Assembly (NCBI RefSeq): GCF_042660205.1
Contig: NZ_JBHSTQ010000005.1
Coordinates: 177,698 to 241,697, forward strand
Origin: Sporolactobacillus kofuensis
Lineage (GTDB): Bacteria > Bacillota > Bacilli > Bacillales > Sporolactobacillaceae
Length of the DNA: 64,000 nt
Reading direction: 5' to 3'
Under the pieces are notes generated by a model. That model had not been told where the DNA came from and did no database searches. It was given only the letters and a program-made list of their open reading frames with translations. Position 1 is the first letter of the stretch. Each line of letters starts with the position of its first letter. Positions 17,312-26,341 of the stretch are shown in pieces. The position numbers and the translations under genes were made by a program.

Positions 17312-18298
17312 ATGAGAATGGCAACAATTGGAACAAGTAAAATAACGCAACAATTTGTGAAAACGGTTAAAGAAACGGGACGTTTTGAATACGTTGGTGC
17401 CTATTCAAGATCTGCGCAAAATGCCAAGCAATTCGCTGAGCAATTTGGTGCAAATCTTTATTTTTCCTCATTAGAAACACTCGCAAAGAGTCCGGAAGTG
17501 GACATTGTCTATGTGGCTTCGCCGAATGGCTTGCACTTTCAGCAAGTCGAAGTTCTGCTTCGCGCGGGAAAGCATGTGATCTGTGAAAAGCCGATTTTTA
17601 CAACGCTAAAAGAATTTGATGAGGCGGTTCGCATTGCGGACGAGCATCATGTTTATCTTTTTGAAGCAATACGAACTATTCAAACTCCGGTATTCAAAAA
17701 ATTGAAGCAAGAATTGCCGCGTACCGGACAACTCCGTTCAGCAGTTTTACAGCTGATTCAGTATTCTTCTCGTTACGATCAATTCTTGGATGGGCATGTG
17801 AGCAACATTTTTTCTTCTCAATTTGCAGGAGGTGCACTTGAAGATTTAGGGGTCTATCCTCTCTATGTAGCGATTGCGTTATTTGGTGAGCCAAAAGATG
17901 TCGCTTATTATCCAATTAAACTTTCAAGTGGTGTTGACGGCAGCGGAACAATGGTTCTGGTATATGAATCATTTATTTGTACATTACTTTGCTCGAAGAT
18001 CGCACATTCAGATGCACCTTCGGAAATTCATGGGGAAAAGGGCAGCTTACGGATCAATAACGCATCGAATATTGAACGCCTTGAATGGATTGATGCTCAT
18101 GATAAGAAACCGATAGTGATCGCCGAACATACTGAAGCTGATGATAAAATCTTTGAAATTGCTCATTTTGCTGATCTCTTGGATCAAGAAGATCACGCTG
18201 AGTATTTGAACTTACGAAATTTGAGTCGAATGGTACTGAAAACGATGGAAACTGCACGCGTGCAAAGCGGGATCTTGTTTCCAAATGACGAGAAATAA
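17312..18298 (+). CDS. Gfo/Idh/MocA-family NAD(P)-dependent oxidoreductase
   Basis: 328 residues. N-terminal Rossmann domain (MRMATIGTSKITQQF; VYVASPNGLHFQQVE) with the diagnostic EKP motif in HVICEKPIF, then the C-terminal alpha/beta domain with the GGALEDLGVYPLYVAIALFG block typical of the family. Acts on a sugar or cyclitol-like substrate that cannot be deduced. An ATG at 17306 lies too close to GGAGGG (17298-17303), and ATG 17312 has eight-base spacing. Monocistronic. Confidence 0.9.
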   Translation: MRMATIGTSKITQQFVKTVKETGRFEYVGAYSRSAQNAKQFAEQFGANLYFSSLETLAKSPEVDIVYVASPNGLHFQQVEVLLRAGKHVICEKPIFTTLKEFDEAVRIADEHHVYLFEAIRTIQTPVFKKLKQELPRTGQLRSAVLQLIQYSSRYDQFLDGHVSNIFSSQFAGGALEDLGVYPLYVAIALFGEPKDVAYYPIKLSSGVDGSGTMVLVYESFICTLLCSKIAHSDAPSEIHGEKGSLRINNASNIERLEWIDAHDKKPIVIAEHTEADDKIFEIAHFADLLDQEDHAEYLNLRNLSRMVLKTMETARVQSGILFPNDEK

Positions 18299-18489
18299 TG
18301 ACCATTTGAGCTATGGAAAGCTAAAGAAAAAGGGCTGAAGAATGAATCTCTTGTAGCTTCCTAGGACCTGCATATACAGGCTATTTGTTTCGTATCATGT
18401 GACAATAATTTTCTCGGATAATTCTCCATAGTCGGGGCACACTGACTTTAAGTCTTGAGCACTCACGGCTCAGGTGGAGGAGGGTCCAC

Positions 18490-20070
18490 ATGGATCAACA
18501 ATCACGTTTTTTAGTCAATGAAACATCTTCTTTATGGAGGGATACCGTTCATCTGCCAACGTTTCAATCACTGCAAGAGAATATTGAAACAGATACGCTG
18601 GTTGTCGGGGCAGGAATTACTGGGATCACCGCTGCCTATAAGTTGGCCCGTGAAGGAGTGTCGGTGGTCCTTATCGATGCCGGATCGGTTGCGAGTGGCA
18701 CGAGCGGGTATACAACTGCGAAAATCACAGCACAGCATGGTTTAATTTATGACCGTTTGATTCATGAGGTTGGGCCAGAGAAAGCAAAACTTTACTATGA
18801 TGCAAATAAAGAAGCACTGCATTGGATTGGCAAATATATTTCAACTTATAACATACAATGTGATTTTGAAATTCAGCCTGCCATCATCTATGCGACAACA
18901 GATCAAGAGGCACGCTCGATTGAGAAAGAAAAGGCTGCGTATGATCAATTAGGGATTGCGGGAACATTACAAGATGACCTTCACCTGCCTTTTCAAGTGA
19001 AGAATGGACTGGTTATGCCCGGACAGGCGCAATTTCATCCGCTTATGTACTTGCACGCATTGCTTTCCGATCTTGTGAAGCGCAAAGTACCCATCTATGA
19101 AGAAACGTTGGCAGAAGATATAAAGGAAGGGGCAAATCCGCTCGTCACGACAAAAAATGGATCCACCATTCGTTGCCGAAATGTGCTGATTTGTTCTCAC
19201 TTTCCTTTTTACGATAATCGATTTTATTTCTCCAGAATGTTTCCTGAACGTTCTTATCTCATTGCTTGCGAGACAGATTCACCCCCTCCTGAAGGCATGT
19301 ATATCAGCGCCAGTGATCCGAAACGTTCGATTCGTGGATTGAGGCTGAACCAAAAGAATTATCTCTTGGTCGGTGGCGAAAATCATAAGACTGGTCGCGG
19401 GGAGCGTATGGACATTCATTTTCAAAGGCTCGCCGATTTTGCAGAGCAAAGTTTTGGCGAAAAGAATATTGTCGCTCATTGGTCGGCACAAGATTTTACA
19501 ACGCTTGATCAAATACCTTATATCGGACGGCTGGCAAAACATACATCAAATCTCTTTATCGCAGCGGGATTTCATAAGTGGGGGATGACAACAGGGACTC
19601 TGGCAGCAACATTGCTAACCGATCTCGTTAGGAAACGTACGAATCCCTATATTGATCTATTTAGTCCTTCGCGTATTGAAGCTGCACCAATGCTCGCCAG
19701 CTTCCTCGTTGAAAATATGAAAACAGCGGGAAACCTGATTAAAGGCAAACTCGAAAAAGTGGAGCCTCTTGATGAACCTTTGACGAATGATCAAGGACGG
19801 ATTGCTTCTCTTCATGGAAAAAGAGTCGGTGCATACCGGGATGATCAAGGAAAGCTAACCGTTGTTGATGCGACTTGCCCGCATATGGGCTGTGAAGTAA
19901 ACTGGAATCAAGGAGAACACACATGGGATTGCCCTTGCCATGGTTCACGATTCCAGGCGACCGGGGAAGTGATTGACGGTACGGCAAAGGATCCATTATC
20001 AGTGATTTTCTCAGAATCAGACCATTTGAATCAAGAACGCAAATTTTCAAACGGACAGAAGGATGAATAA
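18490..20070 (+). CDS. yhfW: FAD-dependent oxidoreductase with C-terminal Rieske domain (YhfW-like)
   Basis: 526 residues. The N-terminal DAO-type flavin domain (about 30-390) opens with TLVVGAGITGITAAYKLAREG. The C-terminal Rieske [2Fe-2S] domain (about 425-510) has CPHMGCEV and CPCHGSRF, giving the two Cys-x-His pairs that bind the cluster. This fusion is the YhfW architecture of Bacilli, whose substrate is unknown; electrons would pass between flavin and cluster. ATG 18490 follows GGTGGAGGAGGG. The stop overlaps the next gene's start by one base (TAATG). Confidence 0.9.
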   Translation: MDQQSRFLVNETSSLWRDTVHLPTFQSLQENIETDTLVVGAGITGITAAYKLAREGVSVVLIDAGSVASGTSGYTTAKITAQHGLIYDRLIHEVGPEKAKLYYDANKEALHWIGKYISTYNIQCDFEIQPAIIYATTDQEARSIEKEKAAYDQLGIAGTLQDDLHLPFQVKNGLVMPGQAQFHPLMYLHALLSDLVKRKVPIYEETLAEDIKEGANPLVTTKNGSTIRCRNVLICSHFPFYDNRFYFSRMFPERSYLIACETDSPPPEGMYISASDPKRSIRGLRLNQKNYLLVGGENHKTGRGERMDIHFQRLADFAEQSFGEKNIVAHWSAQDFTTLDQIPYIGRLAKHTSNLFIAAGFHKWGMTTGTLAATLLTDLVRKRTNPYIDLFSPSRIEAAPMLASFLVENMKTAGNLIKGKLEKVEPLDEPLTNDQGRIASLHGKRVGAYRDDQGKLTVVDATCPHMGCEVNWNQGEHTWDCPCHGSRFQATGEVIDGTAKDPLSVIFSESDHLNQERKFSNGQKDE

Positions 20071-20444
20071 TGGGTCTCATTGAAATGATGGCTGAAGAAA
20101 AAATTAAAGAAGGTTTGAGCGCCGGCGCTTTTGATCATCTTCCAGGTAAGGGGAAACCTTTAGTTCTGGAAGATCTTTCAGCGGTTCCACCAGATCTTCG
20201 CGCCGGATACAAGATGTTAAAGAACGCAGGAATCCTTCCTGAAGAAGTGCAGCTGCGAAAAGAGATCGTAACCTTAACCGATTTGCTCAAATGTTGCGAA
20301 GACGATCAGGAAAGCGAGCGCTTGAGTAAGGAATTGCGGTTTAAACGGCTGCAATTTAATCAATTAATGGAAAAAAGATCCGTACGACATTCTTCTACTT
20401 TTAAAAATTACCGATCGCGCCTTCTTCATCGCTTGCATTTGTAA
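20070..20444 (+). CDS. DUF1992 family protein (DnaJ-homologue subfamily C28-like)
   Basis: 124 residues, almost entirely the conserved DUF1992 domain: EEKIKEGLSAGAFDHLPGKGKPL, then PPDLRAGYKMLKNAGILPEEVQLRKEI. The name comes from eukaryotic relatives; no J-domain is present and no biochemical role is established. Basic C terminus. Translationally coupled to the Rieske oxidoreductase by a one-base overlap, so co-expressed with it. Confidence 0.88.
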   Translation: MGLIEMMAEEKIKEGLSAGAFDHLPGKGKPLVLEDLSAVPPDLRAGYKMLKNAGILPEEVQLRKEIVTLTDLLKCCEDDQESERLSKELRFKRLQFNQLMEKRSVRHSSTFKNYRSRLLHRLHL

Positions 20445-20462
20445 GGGTGCAGAGAAGTCCAC

Positions 20463-21107
20463 TTATCTGTCTTTCCATATATGAAGCAACGGCCCCTGAT
20501 TTCCGTAGACGGGGTCTTGTTTCGGTTTGCCAACACGGGAGATATTAGCTTTTAACGTTTGTGTTTCTTTAGTTTGCGTATCATAGTCTTGACCGTTTGG
20601 GTATCCCCCAGCGATCGAAAAGTCGCTACTTGATGAGAGACGTTTATGTCCTGTTCCCGCTGGAAGAACAACAACGTCACCAGCCGAAACCTTAAAATCT
20701 TTTCCATTCTCACCACCAAGCCGAAGTGTCGCGTGTCCGGAAATCACGCCGAGTACTTCATGGGAAGTGCTATGGAAATGGTGGTACGTAAAAACACCAT
20801 CCACCCAATTATTGCCCCAATTATTCTTTTCAAATGTTTTCACTAGTTGATTGGTTCGCCCTTTAAACGCGCCGGGATAGATCAACACTGAGAAATAGGG
20901 ATTATTGGGTATGGTGCCGTTATCTTTGAATGTCTCTGTTTTGACCTTGACTTCGTGCGCTGATGTTGTCGCTTTGGAAGCATTGTTGACAGTCGTTTTT
21001 CGTACTGTATCGGACGCCTCATTTTGATATGAATAGGATGCTCCACCACATGCTGCGAGCGCGATCAAAGGCATTACCCCTGCAAATTTTATTATATTCC
21101 GCACCAA
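20463..21107 (-). CDS. cupin-domain lipoprotein
   Basis: 214 residues. Signal peptide with lipobox LAAC at residues 17-20 predicts lipid attachment outside the membrane. A single cupin follows (about 85-165): YHHFHSTSHEVLGVISGHATLRLGG and AGDVVVLPAGTGH supply the metal-binding His/Glu/His pattern. The cupin resembles the cytosolic YjlB type of Bacilli; the exported, lipid-anchored form is less usual. Convergent with the DUF1992 gene with only 18 bp between. Ligand unknown. Confidence 0.82.
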   Translation of the reverse strand: MVRNIIKFAGVMPLIALAACGGASYSYQNEASDTVRKTTVNNASKATTSAHEVKVKTETFKDNGTIPNNPYFSVLIYPGAFKGRTNQLVKTFEKNNWGNNWVDGVFTYHHFHSTSHEVLGVISGHATLRLGGENGKDFKVSAGDVVVLPAGTGHKRLSSSSDFSIAGGYPNGQDYDTQTKETQTLKANISRVGKPKQDPVYGNQGPLLHIWKDR

Positions 21108-21242
21108 TGGCCCCTCCTTGATAAACGTATTTTTTTAATTATAACACTCTGAATATTTAGATTATATAATAATGCTCGAATTAAAATGAGATTTCTGATT
21201 GCTGGGCCATCCATTTGGTATTTGTGAGGAGATTAAGAAACA

Positions 21243-21275
21243 AAGGAAGGAATCCCTTGTTAGGCTTCCTTCCTT
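21243..21275 (-). terminator. intrinsic terminator of the MerR gene
   Basis: AAGGAAGGAA (21243-21252) and TTCCTTCCTT (21266-21275) form a perfect 10-bp stem that abuts the stop codon. On the minus strand it is followed by TGTTTC. Confidence 0.65.
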
Positions 21276-21276
21276 T

Positions 21277-22041
21277 TCATTCCATCTTTGTGTAAACGAG
21301 TACGGCATCACGAAGCATCTTTGCGGCACCAGTTCCAAGACGTTCATCATAGTATTTTGTAAATCTAGGATCGTCCACATACATTTGCGTTAATCCGGCA
21401 TGAGCTTCTTTGGAGTAAAAGGTCCAGAAATACCCGAGCCATTGCCGATGTAGATCTGCGGCTCTTTGTGCCGGTGTACTTGTCGGATCACCAAGCTGCA
21501 TGGCTTCTTTTAATTGTTGGAACATTTTCTGCTGGACATCGATCGATGCGTCATACTCTCCTTTACTCAAGTTTGCGAATTTTTTATTAGATTGATTTAT
21601 GGTTTCCTCTCCGTATTTTTCGCGGATTTCTTTGCCATAGTTTTTTTCATTTTGATTCAGCATTTCTTTTTTTAATCCTTCAAATTTCTCCTGATCACTC
21701 ATCTTAATCACTCCTTTTTCAGAGTCCAATGTCTTCTCAACGTTTGCAATCAGCTGCTCTAGCCGCTTTTTCTCTTCAATTAATTTAGTGTACTGTGCAG
21801 TGAGGGCATCCACGCGATTAAAATCGGGTGAGGCAAGTATGTTGTGTATTTCTTTTAAGCTGAATTTTAGCTCTTTGAAGAAGAGAATTTGTTGAAGAAG
21901 ATCCACTTGTTTTGGCCCGTAGATTCGATAACCGGACGCGTTCACAAATTCAGGTTTTAATAGATTTAGCTTATCGTAGTAGCGTAAAGTTCGTGTACTG
22001 ACTCCAGCTAGATTTCCCAGTTGTTTGATGGTGTAATGCAT
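21277..22041 (-). CDS. MerR-family regulator with TipAS ligand-binding domain (Mta-like)
   Basis: 254 residues. N-terminal MerR winged helix (YTIKQLGNLAGVSTRTLRYYDKLNLLKP), a coiled-coil dimer helix (about 75-115), and a C-terminal TipAS antibiotic-recognition domain (about 125-250). This is the layout of Mta of Bacillus and TipAL of Streptomyces, which activate multidrug-resistance genes and their own promoter on drug binding. No efflux gene is adjacent, so autoregulation is the only target visible. The operator-promoter is at 22067-22095. Confidence 0.92.
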   Translation of the reverse strand: MHYTIKQLGNLAGVSTRTLRYYDKLNLLKPEFVNASGYRIYGPKQVDLLQQILFFKELKFSLKEIHNILASPDFNRVDALTAQYTKLIEEKKRLEQLIANVEKTLDSEKGVIKMSDQEKFEGLKKEMLNQNEKNYGKEIREKYGEETINQSNKKFANLSKGEYDASIDVQQKMFQQLKEAMQLGDPTSTPAQRAADLHRQWLGYFWTFYSKEAHAGLTQMYVDDPRFTKYYDERLGTGAAKMLRDAVLVYTKME

Positions 22042-22066
22042 GGGCGCCCCTCCTTACTTTTTCTAT

Positions 22067-22095
22067 CTTATACCTTGACGTTGCGTCAAGCTCAA
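22067..22095 (-). promoter_or_regulatory. MerR-type operator-promoter of the Mta-like gene
   Basis: A perfect inverted repeat, CTTGACG TTG CGTCAAG (22074-22090), lies between -35 TTGAGC (22090-22095) and -10 TATAAG (22067-22072) on the minus strand with a 17-bp gap. A dyad in the spacer is the hallmark of MerR-activated promoters. Confidence 0.8.
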
Positions 22096-22529
22096 GCCTA
22101 TTTTTATTTACTGATGCAGTTGTTAAGATAAGCGGGGCACAAAACTAGCCCATCGTTTGCACCAATTGTGCTTCGATTGCTCGCTTGCCGCGGGCGATCC
22201 GTGAGCCTCCTCATACACGCATGTAATCTGCGGGGTCTCACCTGGCTCGCGATCAGCAGGAACGCTCCGCAGACGTCTCGCATCTTCGTGTATGAGCCTA
22301 AATTTGACGAAATCGATGCCGTTCATCCGAGTATTTAACGCCAAAATTTTATACTATCTTTACTTATCAAAAGTCCCTATATTTTTGTTTTTGCTGAATT
22401 GCGGTGGTAGACTAGGAAAGGTTTGATCCGAACAAAAATAGATGGTGTTCGCGAATCTTAGATCATTATGATTAAATAGAAATAGTCGCTACTCACGCAT
22501 TCTGCGTTGTTGATCGGAGGTGACGGTTC
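22096..22529. other. intergenic region between mta-like and ycgR-like genes
   Basis: About 430 bp without a gene. Holds dispersed repeat copy B (22166-22284) and, at 22456-22475, a short dyad ATCAT-T-ATGAT that could belong to a metalloregulator site upstream of ycgR, though the match is weak. The ribosome binding site GGAGGTGA of ycgR closes the region. Confidence 0.5.
22166..22284 (-). repeat. dispersed intergenic repeat, copy B
   Basis: Read on the minus strand it matches copy A block by block: GATGCGAGACGTCTGCGGA, GCGAGCCAGGTGAGACCCCG, GAGGAGGCTCACGGATCGCC, and CAAGCGAGCAATCGAAGC. It is the longest copy and has a clean GCCCGCGGCAAGCG core. Confidence 0.88.
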
Positions 22530-23435
22530 TTGAGTCATTCATTTCTGCAATTAAATACGATTTTTATGAGTATTATGATTGAAGCTATTCCTTTTATCGT
22601 CATTGGTGTGTTTCTTTCAGCAATTATTCAAATGTTTGTGACCGATCGTTTGGTTGCCCGCATTGTCCCTAAAAATAGAGTAGGATCTGTCGTTTTCGGT
22701 ACATGTATGGGCGCTCTTTTTCCTGCCTGTGAATGCGGGATTGTACCAATCACGGAACGATTAGTAAAGAAACAGGTGCCGCTTCCGGCTGCCATAGCGT
22801 TCATGCTTGCAGGTCCGATTATTAATCCGGTTGTCTTGTTCGCGACCTATATTGCCTTTGGCAGCAGTTGGCAAATGGTCTTCTATCGAGCCGGACTCGC
22901 CATTGCGGTGGCTATTGTTGTTGGCTTGCTTGTTTCCTATCTCTTTCCTGAGAATCAATTGCGGGACTATCTCGAAAAGAGAATAGACCATGATCATCAT
23001 CATGGTCATCACGAATCTGAGCATGTGCATCCTATTACCTTCATGGATAAATTTAGAGGGACTATGGATCATGCCATCGATGAATTCTTTTCCGTCTGTA
23101 AGTATCTTGTATTTGGGGCGTTTATTGCTGCGGCGATGCAGACGTTCATAAAACAAAGTACGTTGCTTTCGTTCGGTGGAACACAAGTCACAGCAATTCT
23201 TGTCATGATGATCCTTGCTTTTATTATGTCGCTTTGTTCCGAAGCAGATGCATTTGTCGCTTCATCATTTCGGGCCACTTTTCCTCCAGGACCGCTCACT
23301 GCGTTTCTTGTATTTGGGGCGATGGTTGATATTAAAAATCTGATTATGATGCTTTCAACCTTTAAGAAGAAATTTGTTGCCGGACTCATCACGCTCATTT
23401 TTCTCAGTGTGTTTGTCGGTGCATTGTTGATTTAA
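22530..23435 (+). CDS. ycgR: permease of the ArsP_1/DUF318 family (YcgR-like)
   Basis: 301 residues with about eight membrane segments. Family blocks: PACECGIVPITERLVKKQVPLPAAIAFMLAGPIINPVV and SLCSEADAFVASSF. Between the two membrane halves lies a histidine-rich loop (about 150-170: DHDHHHGHHESEHVHP), suggesting a divalent metal. The start is TTG 22530, six bases after GGAGGTGA. The partner gene ycgQ follows after 13 bp and the two are expected to work as a complex. The substrate is not established; the family was first linked to arsenic compounds, and in Bacilli the pair is often placed with zinc homeostasis. Confidence 0.88.
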   Translation: MSHSFLQLNTIFMSIMIEAIPFIVIGVFLSAIIQMFVTDRLVARIVPKNRVGSVVFGTCMGALFPACECGIVPITERLVKKQVPLPAAIAFMLAGPIINPVVLFATYIAFGSSWQMVFYRAGLAIAVAIVVGLLVSYLFPENQLRDYLEKRIDHDHHHGHHESEHVHPITFMDKFRGTMDHAIDEFFSVCKYLVFGAFIAAAMQTFIKQSTLLSFGGTQVTAILVMMILAFIMSLCSEADAFVASSFRATFPPGPLTAFLVFGAMVDIKNLIMMLSTFKKKFVAGLITLIFLSVFVGALLI

Positions 23436-23448
23436 AGGAGGTGCGGCC

Positions 23449-24297
23449 ATGATACGCTTTATCATTCTATTTGGGTTTGCCTATCTATTCTTGCATCTAC
23501 ATTTAACCGGAGATATTAGTAAGTATATAAATATGCGTTATGGCTATCTTTCCTTTTCAATGATTTTTGTCATTGGGGCGATGGCCATCTATCAAATTGT
23601 GAAGTGGAACAAGGAGGGGAGCAAGCAGCACGCCTCTGTAGAAAAAGAGATCTTCGGACATGACCATAGCCATGAAAATAATTCGTGGTGGAAGAAAACC
23701 GTGACGTATCTTCTAGTGGTCTTCCCGCTAATTACCGGATTGTTTCTCCCTATTGCAACTCTGGACTCGAATATTGTTCGAGCAAAGGGTTTCCATTTTG
23801 CTGAAATCGATAATGACAAGGATCAGTATGCGAATCATCAGATCCTCAAACCGGATACGAGTCAATATTATGAGAGCAGTACGTATAAAAAGATGCTGGA
23901 GTCGGACATGGAGAAATATAGTAAGCCTGATCGTCTGTACCTTGATGACGACAATTATCTCCGTGCACTTGAAGCGGTCTACAATTATCCAGGGAACTTC
24001 GACAATAAGAAGCTTTCCATCATGGGCTTTGTCTACCATGGCGACTCCTTGGAACATAATCAGTTGTTCTTGTTCCGCTTCGGTATTATTCACTGTATCG
24101 CTGATGCCGGCGTATTTGGTATGATGGTTCAGTTTCCACAAAATGTCACGTACAAAGACGATACATGGATTCGTGCAGAGGGACAATTATCAGAAACTTA
24201 TTATCAACCCTTTAAGCAGACAATACCGGTACTGAAGGTGACCAAGTGGCATCAAATGGAAAAACCAAAATCACCATACGTTTATCGAAAGTACTGA
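23449..24297 (+). CDS. ycgQ: TIGR03943/DUF1980 membrane protein (YcgQ-like)
   Basis: 282 residues. Two N-terminal membrane segments, a His-rich patch (HDHSHENN), a third membrane segment, then an extracytoplasmic domain with the DUF1980 blocks LSIMGFVYHGD and FRFGIIHCIADAGVFGMMV. Known as the constant partner of the YcgR/ArsP_1 permease. GGAGGTGCGGCC precedes ATG 23449. The role in transport is inferred from pairing only. Confidence 0.88.
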   Translation: MIRFIILFGFAYLFLHLHLTGDISKYINMRYGYLSFSMIFVIGAMAIYQIVKWNKEGSKQHASVEKEIFGHDHSHENNSWWKKTVTYLLVVFPLITGLFLPIATLDSNIVRAKGFHFAEIDNDKDQYANHQILKPDTSQYYESSTYKKMLESDMEKYSKPDRLYLDDDNYLRALEAVYNYPGNFDNKKLSIMGFVYHGDSLEHNQLFLFRFGIIHCIADAGVFGMMVQFPQNVTYKDDTWIRAEGQLSETYYQPFKQTIPVLKVTKWHQMEKPKSPYVYRKY

Positions 24298-24451
24298 TTG
24301 AGTCGTTTCAAGCAGATTGTTTGATACAGTTTTACTTGTTTTCTATAATGAAAAGTGTTGACAGGGAGTTCCTGTTCGGCGAAAAACATCTGAATAGTAT
24401 TTTCATTGTTCGGACAGGTTATCCCTGAATGAATGTAAGGGGGATTTACAC

Positions 24452-24961
24452 ATGGCAAAGAATATTGCAGCAGTACTGGCGGATGATTTCGAAGATGTTG
24501 AATTTACTGGACCGGCACAGGCGTATAAGGAAGCCGGTCATACTGTGACCGTAATCGGGAAGCAGAAAGGCGCAGTCATCACGGGAAAGCACGGTGCTAA
24601 AGTTACGGCTGATGCATCAATCGACGATGTAAAACCAGCTGATTTTGACGCATTGTTGATCGCCGGCGGTTATTCACCAGATAATCTGAGAGATGACGAT
24701 CGTTTTGTCAACTTCACAAAAGCATTTATGGATGATGACAAAGCTGTCTTTGCGATCTGCCATGGTCCGCAGCTCTTAATCACTGCAGAATCTGTTAAGG
24801 ATCGTAACATTACCGGTTATAAATCAATAGCTGTTGATTTAAAGAATGCCGGTGCTAACTATAAAGACGAGGAAGTTGTCGTTTGCCACAACCTTGTGAC
24901 GAGTCGTACACCTGATGATATTCCGGCATTTAACCGTGAAAGCTTGAAAGTGCTCGCTTAA
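24452..24961 (+). CDS. DJ-1/PfpI family protein (general stress type)
   Basis: 169 residues. Nucleophile-elbow cysteine in AICHGPQLLI (about residue 108) with the acidic residue preceding the family core, and LIAGGYSPDNLRDD. Such proteins (YraA, YfkM in Bacillus) act in defence against reactive aldehydes or as deglycase/protease; which activity applies is unsettled in the field. GTAAGGGGG precedes ATG 24452. Monocistronic with a strong terminator. Confidence 0.9.
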   Translation: MAKNIAAVLADDFEDVEFTGPAQAYKEAGHTVTVIGKQKGAVITGKHGAKVTADASIDDVKPADFDALLIAGGYSPDNLRDDDRFVNFTKAFMDDDKAVFAICHGPQLLITAESVKDRNITGYKSIAVDLKNAGANYKDEEVVVCHNLVTSRTPDDIPAFNRESLKVLA

Positions 24962-24978
24962 TTAGAAAAAATGTAAGA

Positions 24979-25017
24979 AACCGCTGTTTCTCCAATTATT
25001 GGAGGGACAGCGGTTTT
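24979..25017 (+). terminator. intrinsic terminator of the DJ-1/PfpI gene
   Basis: AACCGCTGTTTCTCC and GGAGGGACAGCGGTTTT form a long stem around AATTATT. Confidence 0.88.
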
Positions 25018-25041
25018 ATGTTTATCCTGTAATTTCATAGA

Positions 25042-25863
25042 TTAAGTAGTAATTTTGTGACGCGTGTATTCAGTTGAATGTTCGTTTTTTAATTGATCAT
25101 CTTTCCTGTGATTCAAAAACGTTTGAGCAATACAACGATTACACCATTCATTTTTCTTTATCCGGACAAGGGTTTGGGGATCAAGGTGCTGATGAGGCTG
25201 AGTGGGCCATTCTCCGCATACATCCATACCTTCAACTTTTTTATTGGTCAAAAGTATGTCCAGAAATTCAAGGAGTTTTGCTAATCGCAAATGCCCTTGA
25301 TCCCAGTTCGTTTCGGCATTTTGTGTTGATAATAGATCTTTATCGATACTGACGTAAACCGTATCTGTAGGAATGAATGCCGATAATCGTTGCTCAGAGG
25401 GAAAGTTATGCTCAGGAAGCAAAGTCACCTGATTGCGTTTAGGTATTGAGATTTGGGTGTTGGCAGAATTAGGACCTAGAATGATTACTTTTTGGAGATT
25501 GGGCACTTCAGAGAGGGCATGGCGTACCCATGATCCGCAAGAGAGCAAAGTACCGATTCTGCCTTCTTTCAAATCAGTATGGTGATCAAAGAGGATCAAT
25601 GTGAACGGTTCAGTGATTTGCTTCATTAATGCGAGCGTTACATAATGATAGTTTCCGCTTCCTAAAAAAGTAAGCCCCCGGTGAGCGCACGCGTTTAATT
25701 GATGAGCGATCGTCGAATAAGCTTCAGCAGAACAATACAAATGTGTGCCTCTTAAATTGCGAAAATCGATCCAATGATGGGGCACCATCGCGAGCAGTTC
25801 ATCTTGCATTTCATACGTACCATCGAAATTACAGAATGTGATGTCATGATGCAACAAAGTCAT
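25042..25863 (-). CDS. ureohydrolase (arginase/agmatinase) fold protein of unknown substrate
   Basis: 273 residues. Binuclear-metal motifs of the fold are recognisable but divergent: GSGNYHYV (for the usual GGxH), LILFDHHTD (for DAHxD) and VYVSIDKDLL (for SxDxDxxDP, lacking the final DP). The metal ligands appear kept, but the surrounding sequence differs from true arginases and agmatinases, so a different amidine or another substrate is likely. ATG 25863 is preceded by AAGAAAGAAG; an ATG nine codons upstream has a poorer site. Isolated, not linked to arginine genes. Confidence 0.72.
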   Translation of the reverse strand: MTLLHHDITFCNFDGTYEMQDELLAMVPHHWIDFRNLRGTHLYCSAEAYSTIAHQLNACAHRGLTFLGSGNYHYVTLALMKQITEPFTLILFDHHTDLKEGRIGTLLSCGSWVRHALSEVPNLQKVIILGPNSANTQISIPKRNQVTLLPEHNFPSEQRLSAFIPTDTVYVSIDKDLLSTQNAETNWDQGHLRLAKLLEFLDILLTNKKVEGMDVCGEWPTQPHQHLDPQTLVRIKKNEWCNRCIAQTFLNHRKDDQLKNEHSTEYTRHKITT

Positions 25864-26341
25864 GTGATTACACTTCTTTCTTGAGATCATGTCACGATCA
25901 ATTAATGAACCGTTTCCATTACTATATTAATGCAACGTACCGAAAAAAGAAACTGAGGCGGGTGATTGCTCGAAGTGAAAGAAGGGGAAAGTAAAGAAAA
26001 GAGAAGATGGAAAATGCTAATAATGACAGAAATAACAAAATATTGACAAATCTATCGAATAGCTTTTATTTTTCGTTCATTTGCTCTATGATGACAAGTA
26101 CAGGTCTTTTGGCCTGTTTTAGAAAACGGCTTGTGACTGAAACATGGAACAAGCGGCTCTTTTATTTTATGTGCAGTCAAGATGTTGGTTAGGTTCTTGT
26201 GATCGAATCAAACGCTTGGCTGTTTTTTTTTTTTCTGCAGAGAACGCGGATCGTGATCTCCGAACTTCGCAAATTTGGAACAGCATCTCTTCTTTACTCT
26301 TGTTATACTGGGTTTACCGTTCGGGAGGAAGGGGATGCTTA
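25864..26341. other. upstream region of the AraC/GyrI gene, possible structured leader
   Basis: About 480 bp with no convincing gene. A -35-like TTGACA at 26043-26048 is followed by hairpin CAGGTCTTTTGGCCTG (26101-26116) and by GCTTGT/ACAAGC (26130-26152) running into GGCTCTTTTATTTT. There is also a T12 run at 26223-26234. It may be a short terminated transcript or leader; I recognise no known riboswitch class in it. Confidence 0.4.

Noticed and set aside
22123..22344. Minus-strand open frame of 73 codons
   Set aside because: It lies entirely over dispersed repeat copy B and is not kept in the other two copies.
24246..24428. Open frame of 60 codons between ycgQ and the DJ-1 gene
   Set aside because: Starts inside ycgQ and lacks a ribosome binding site.
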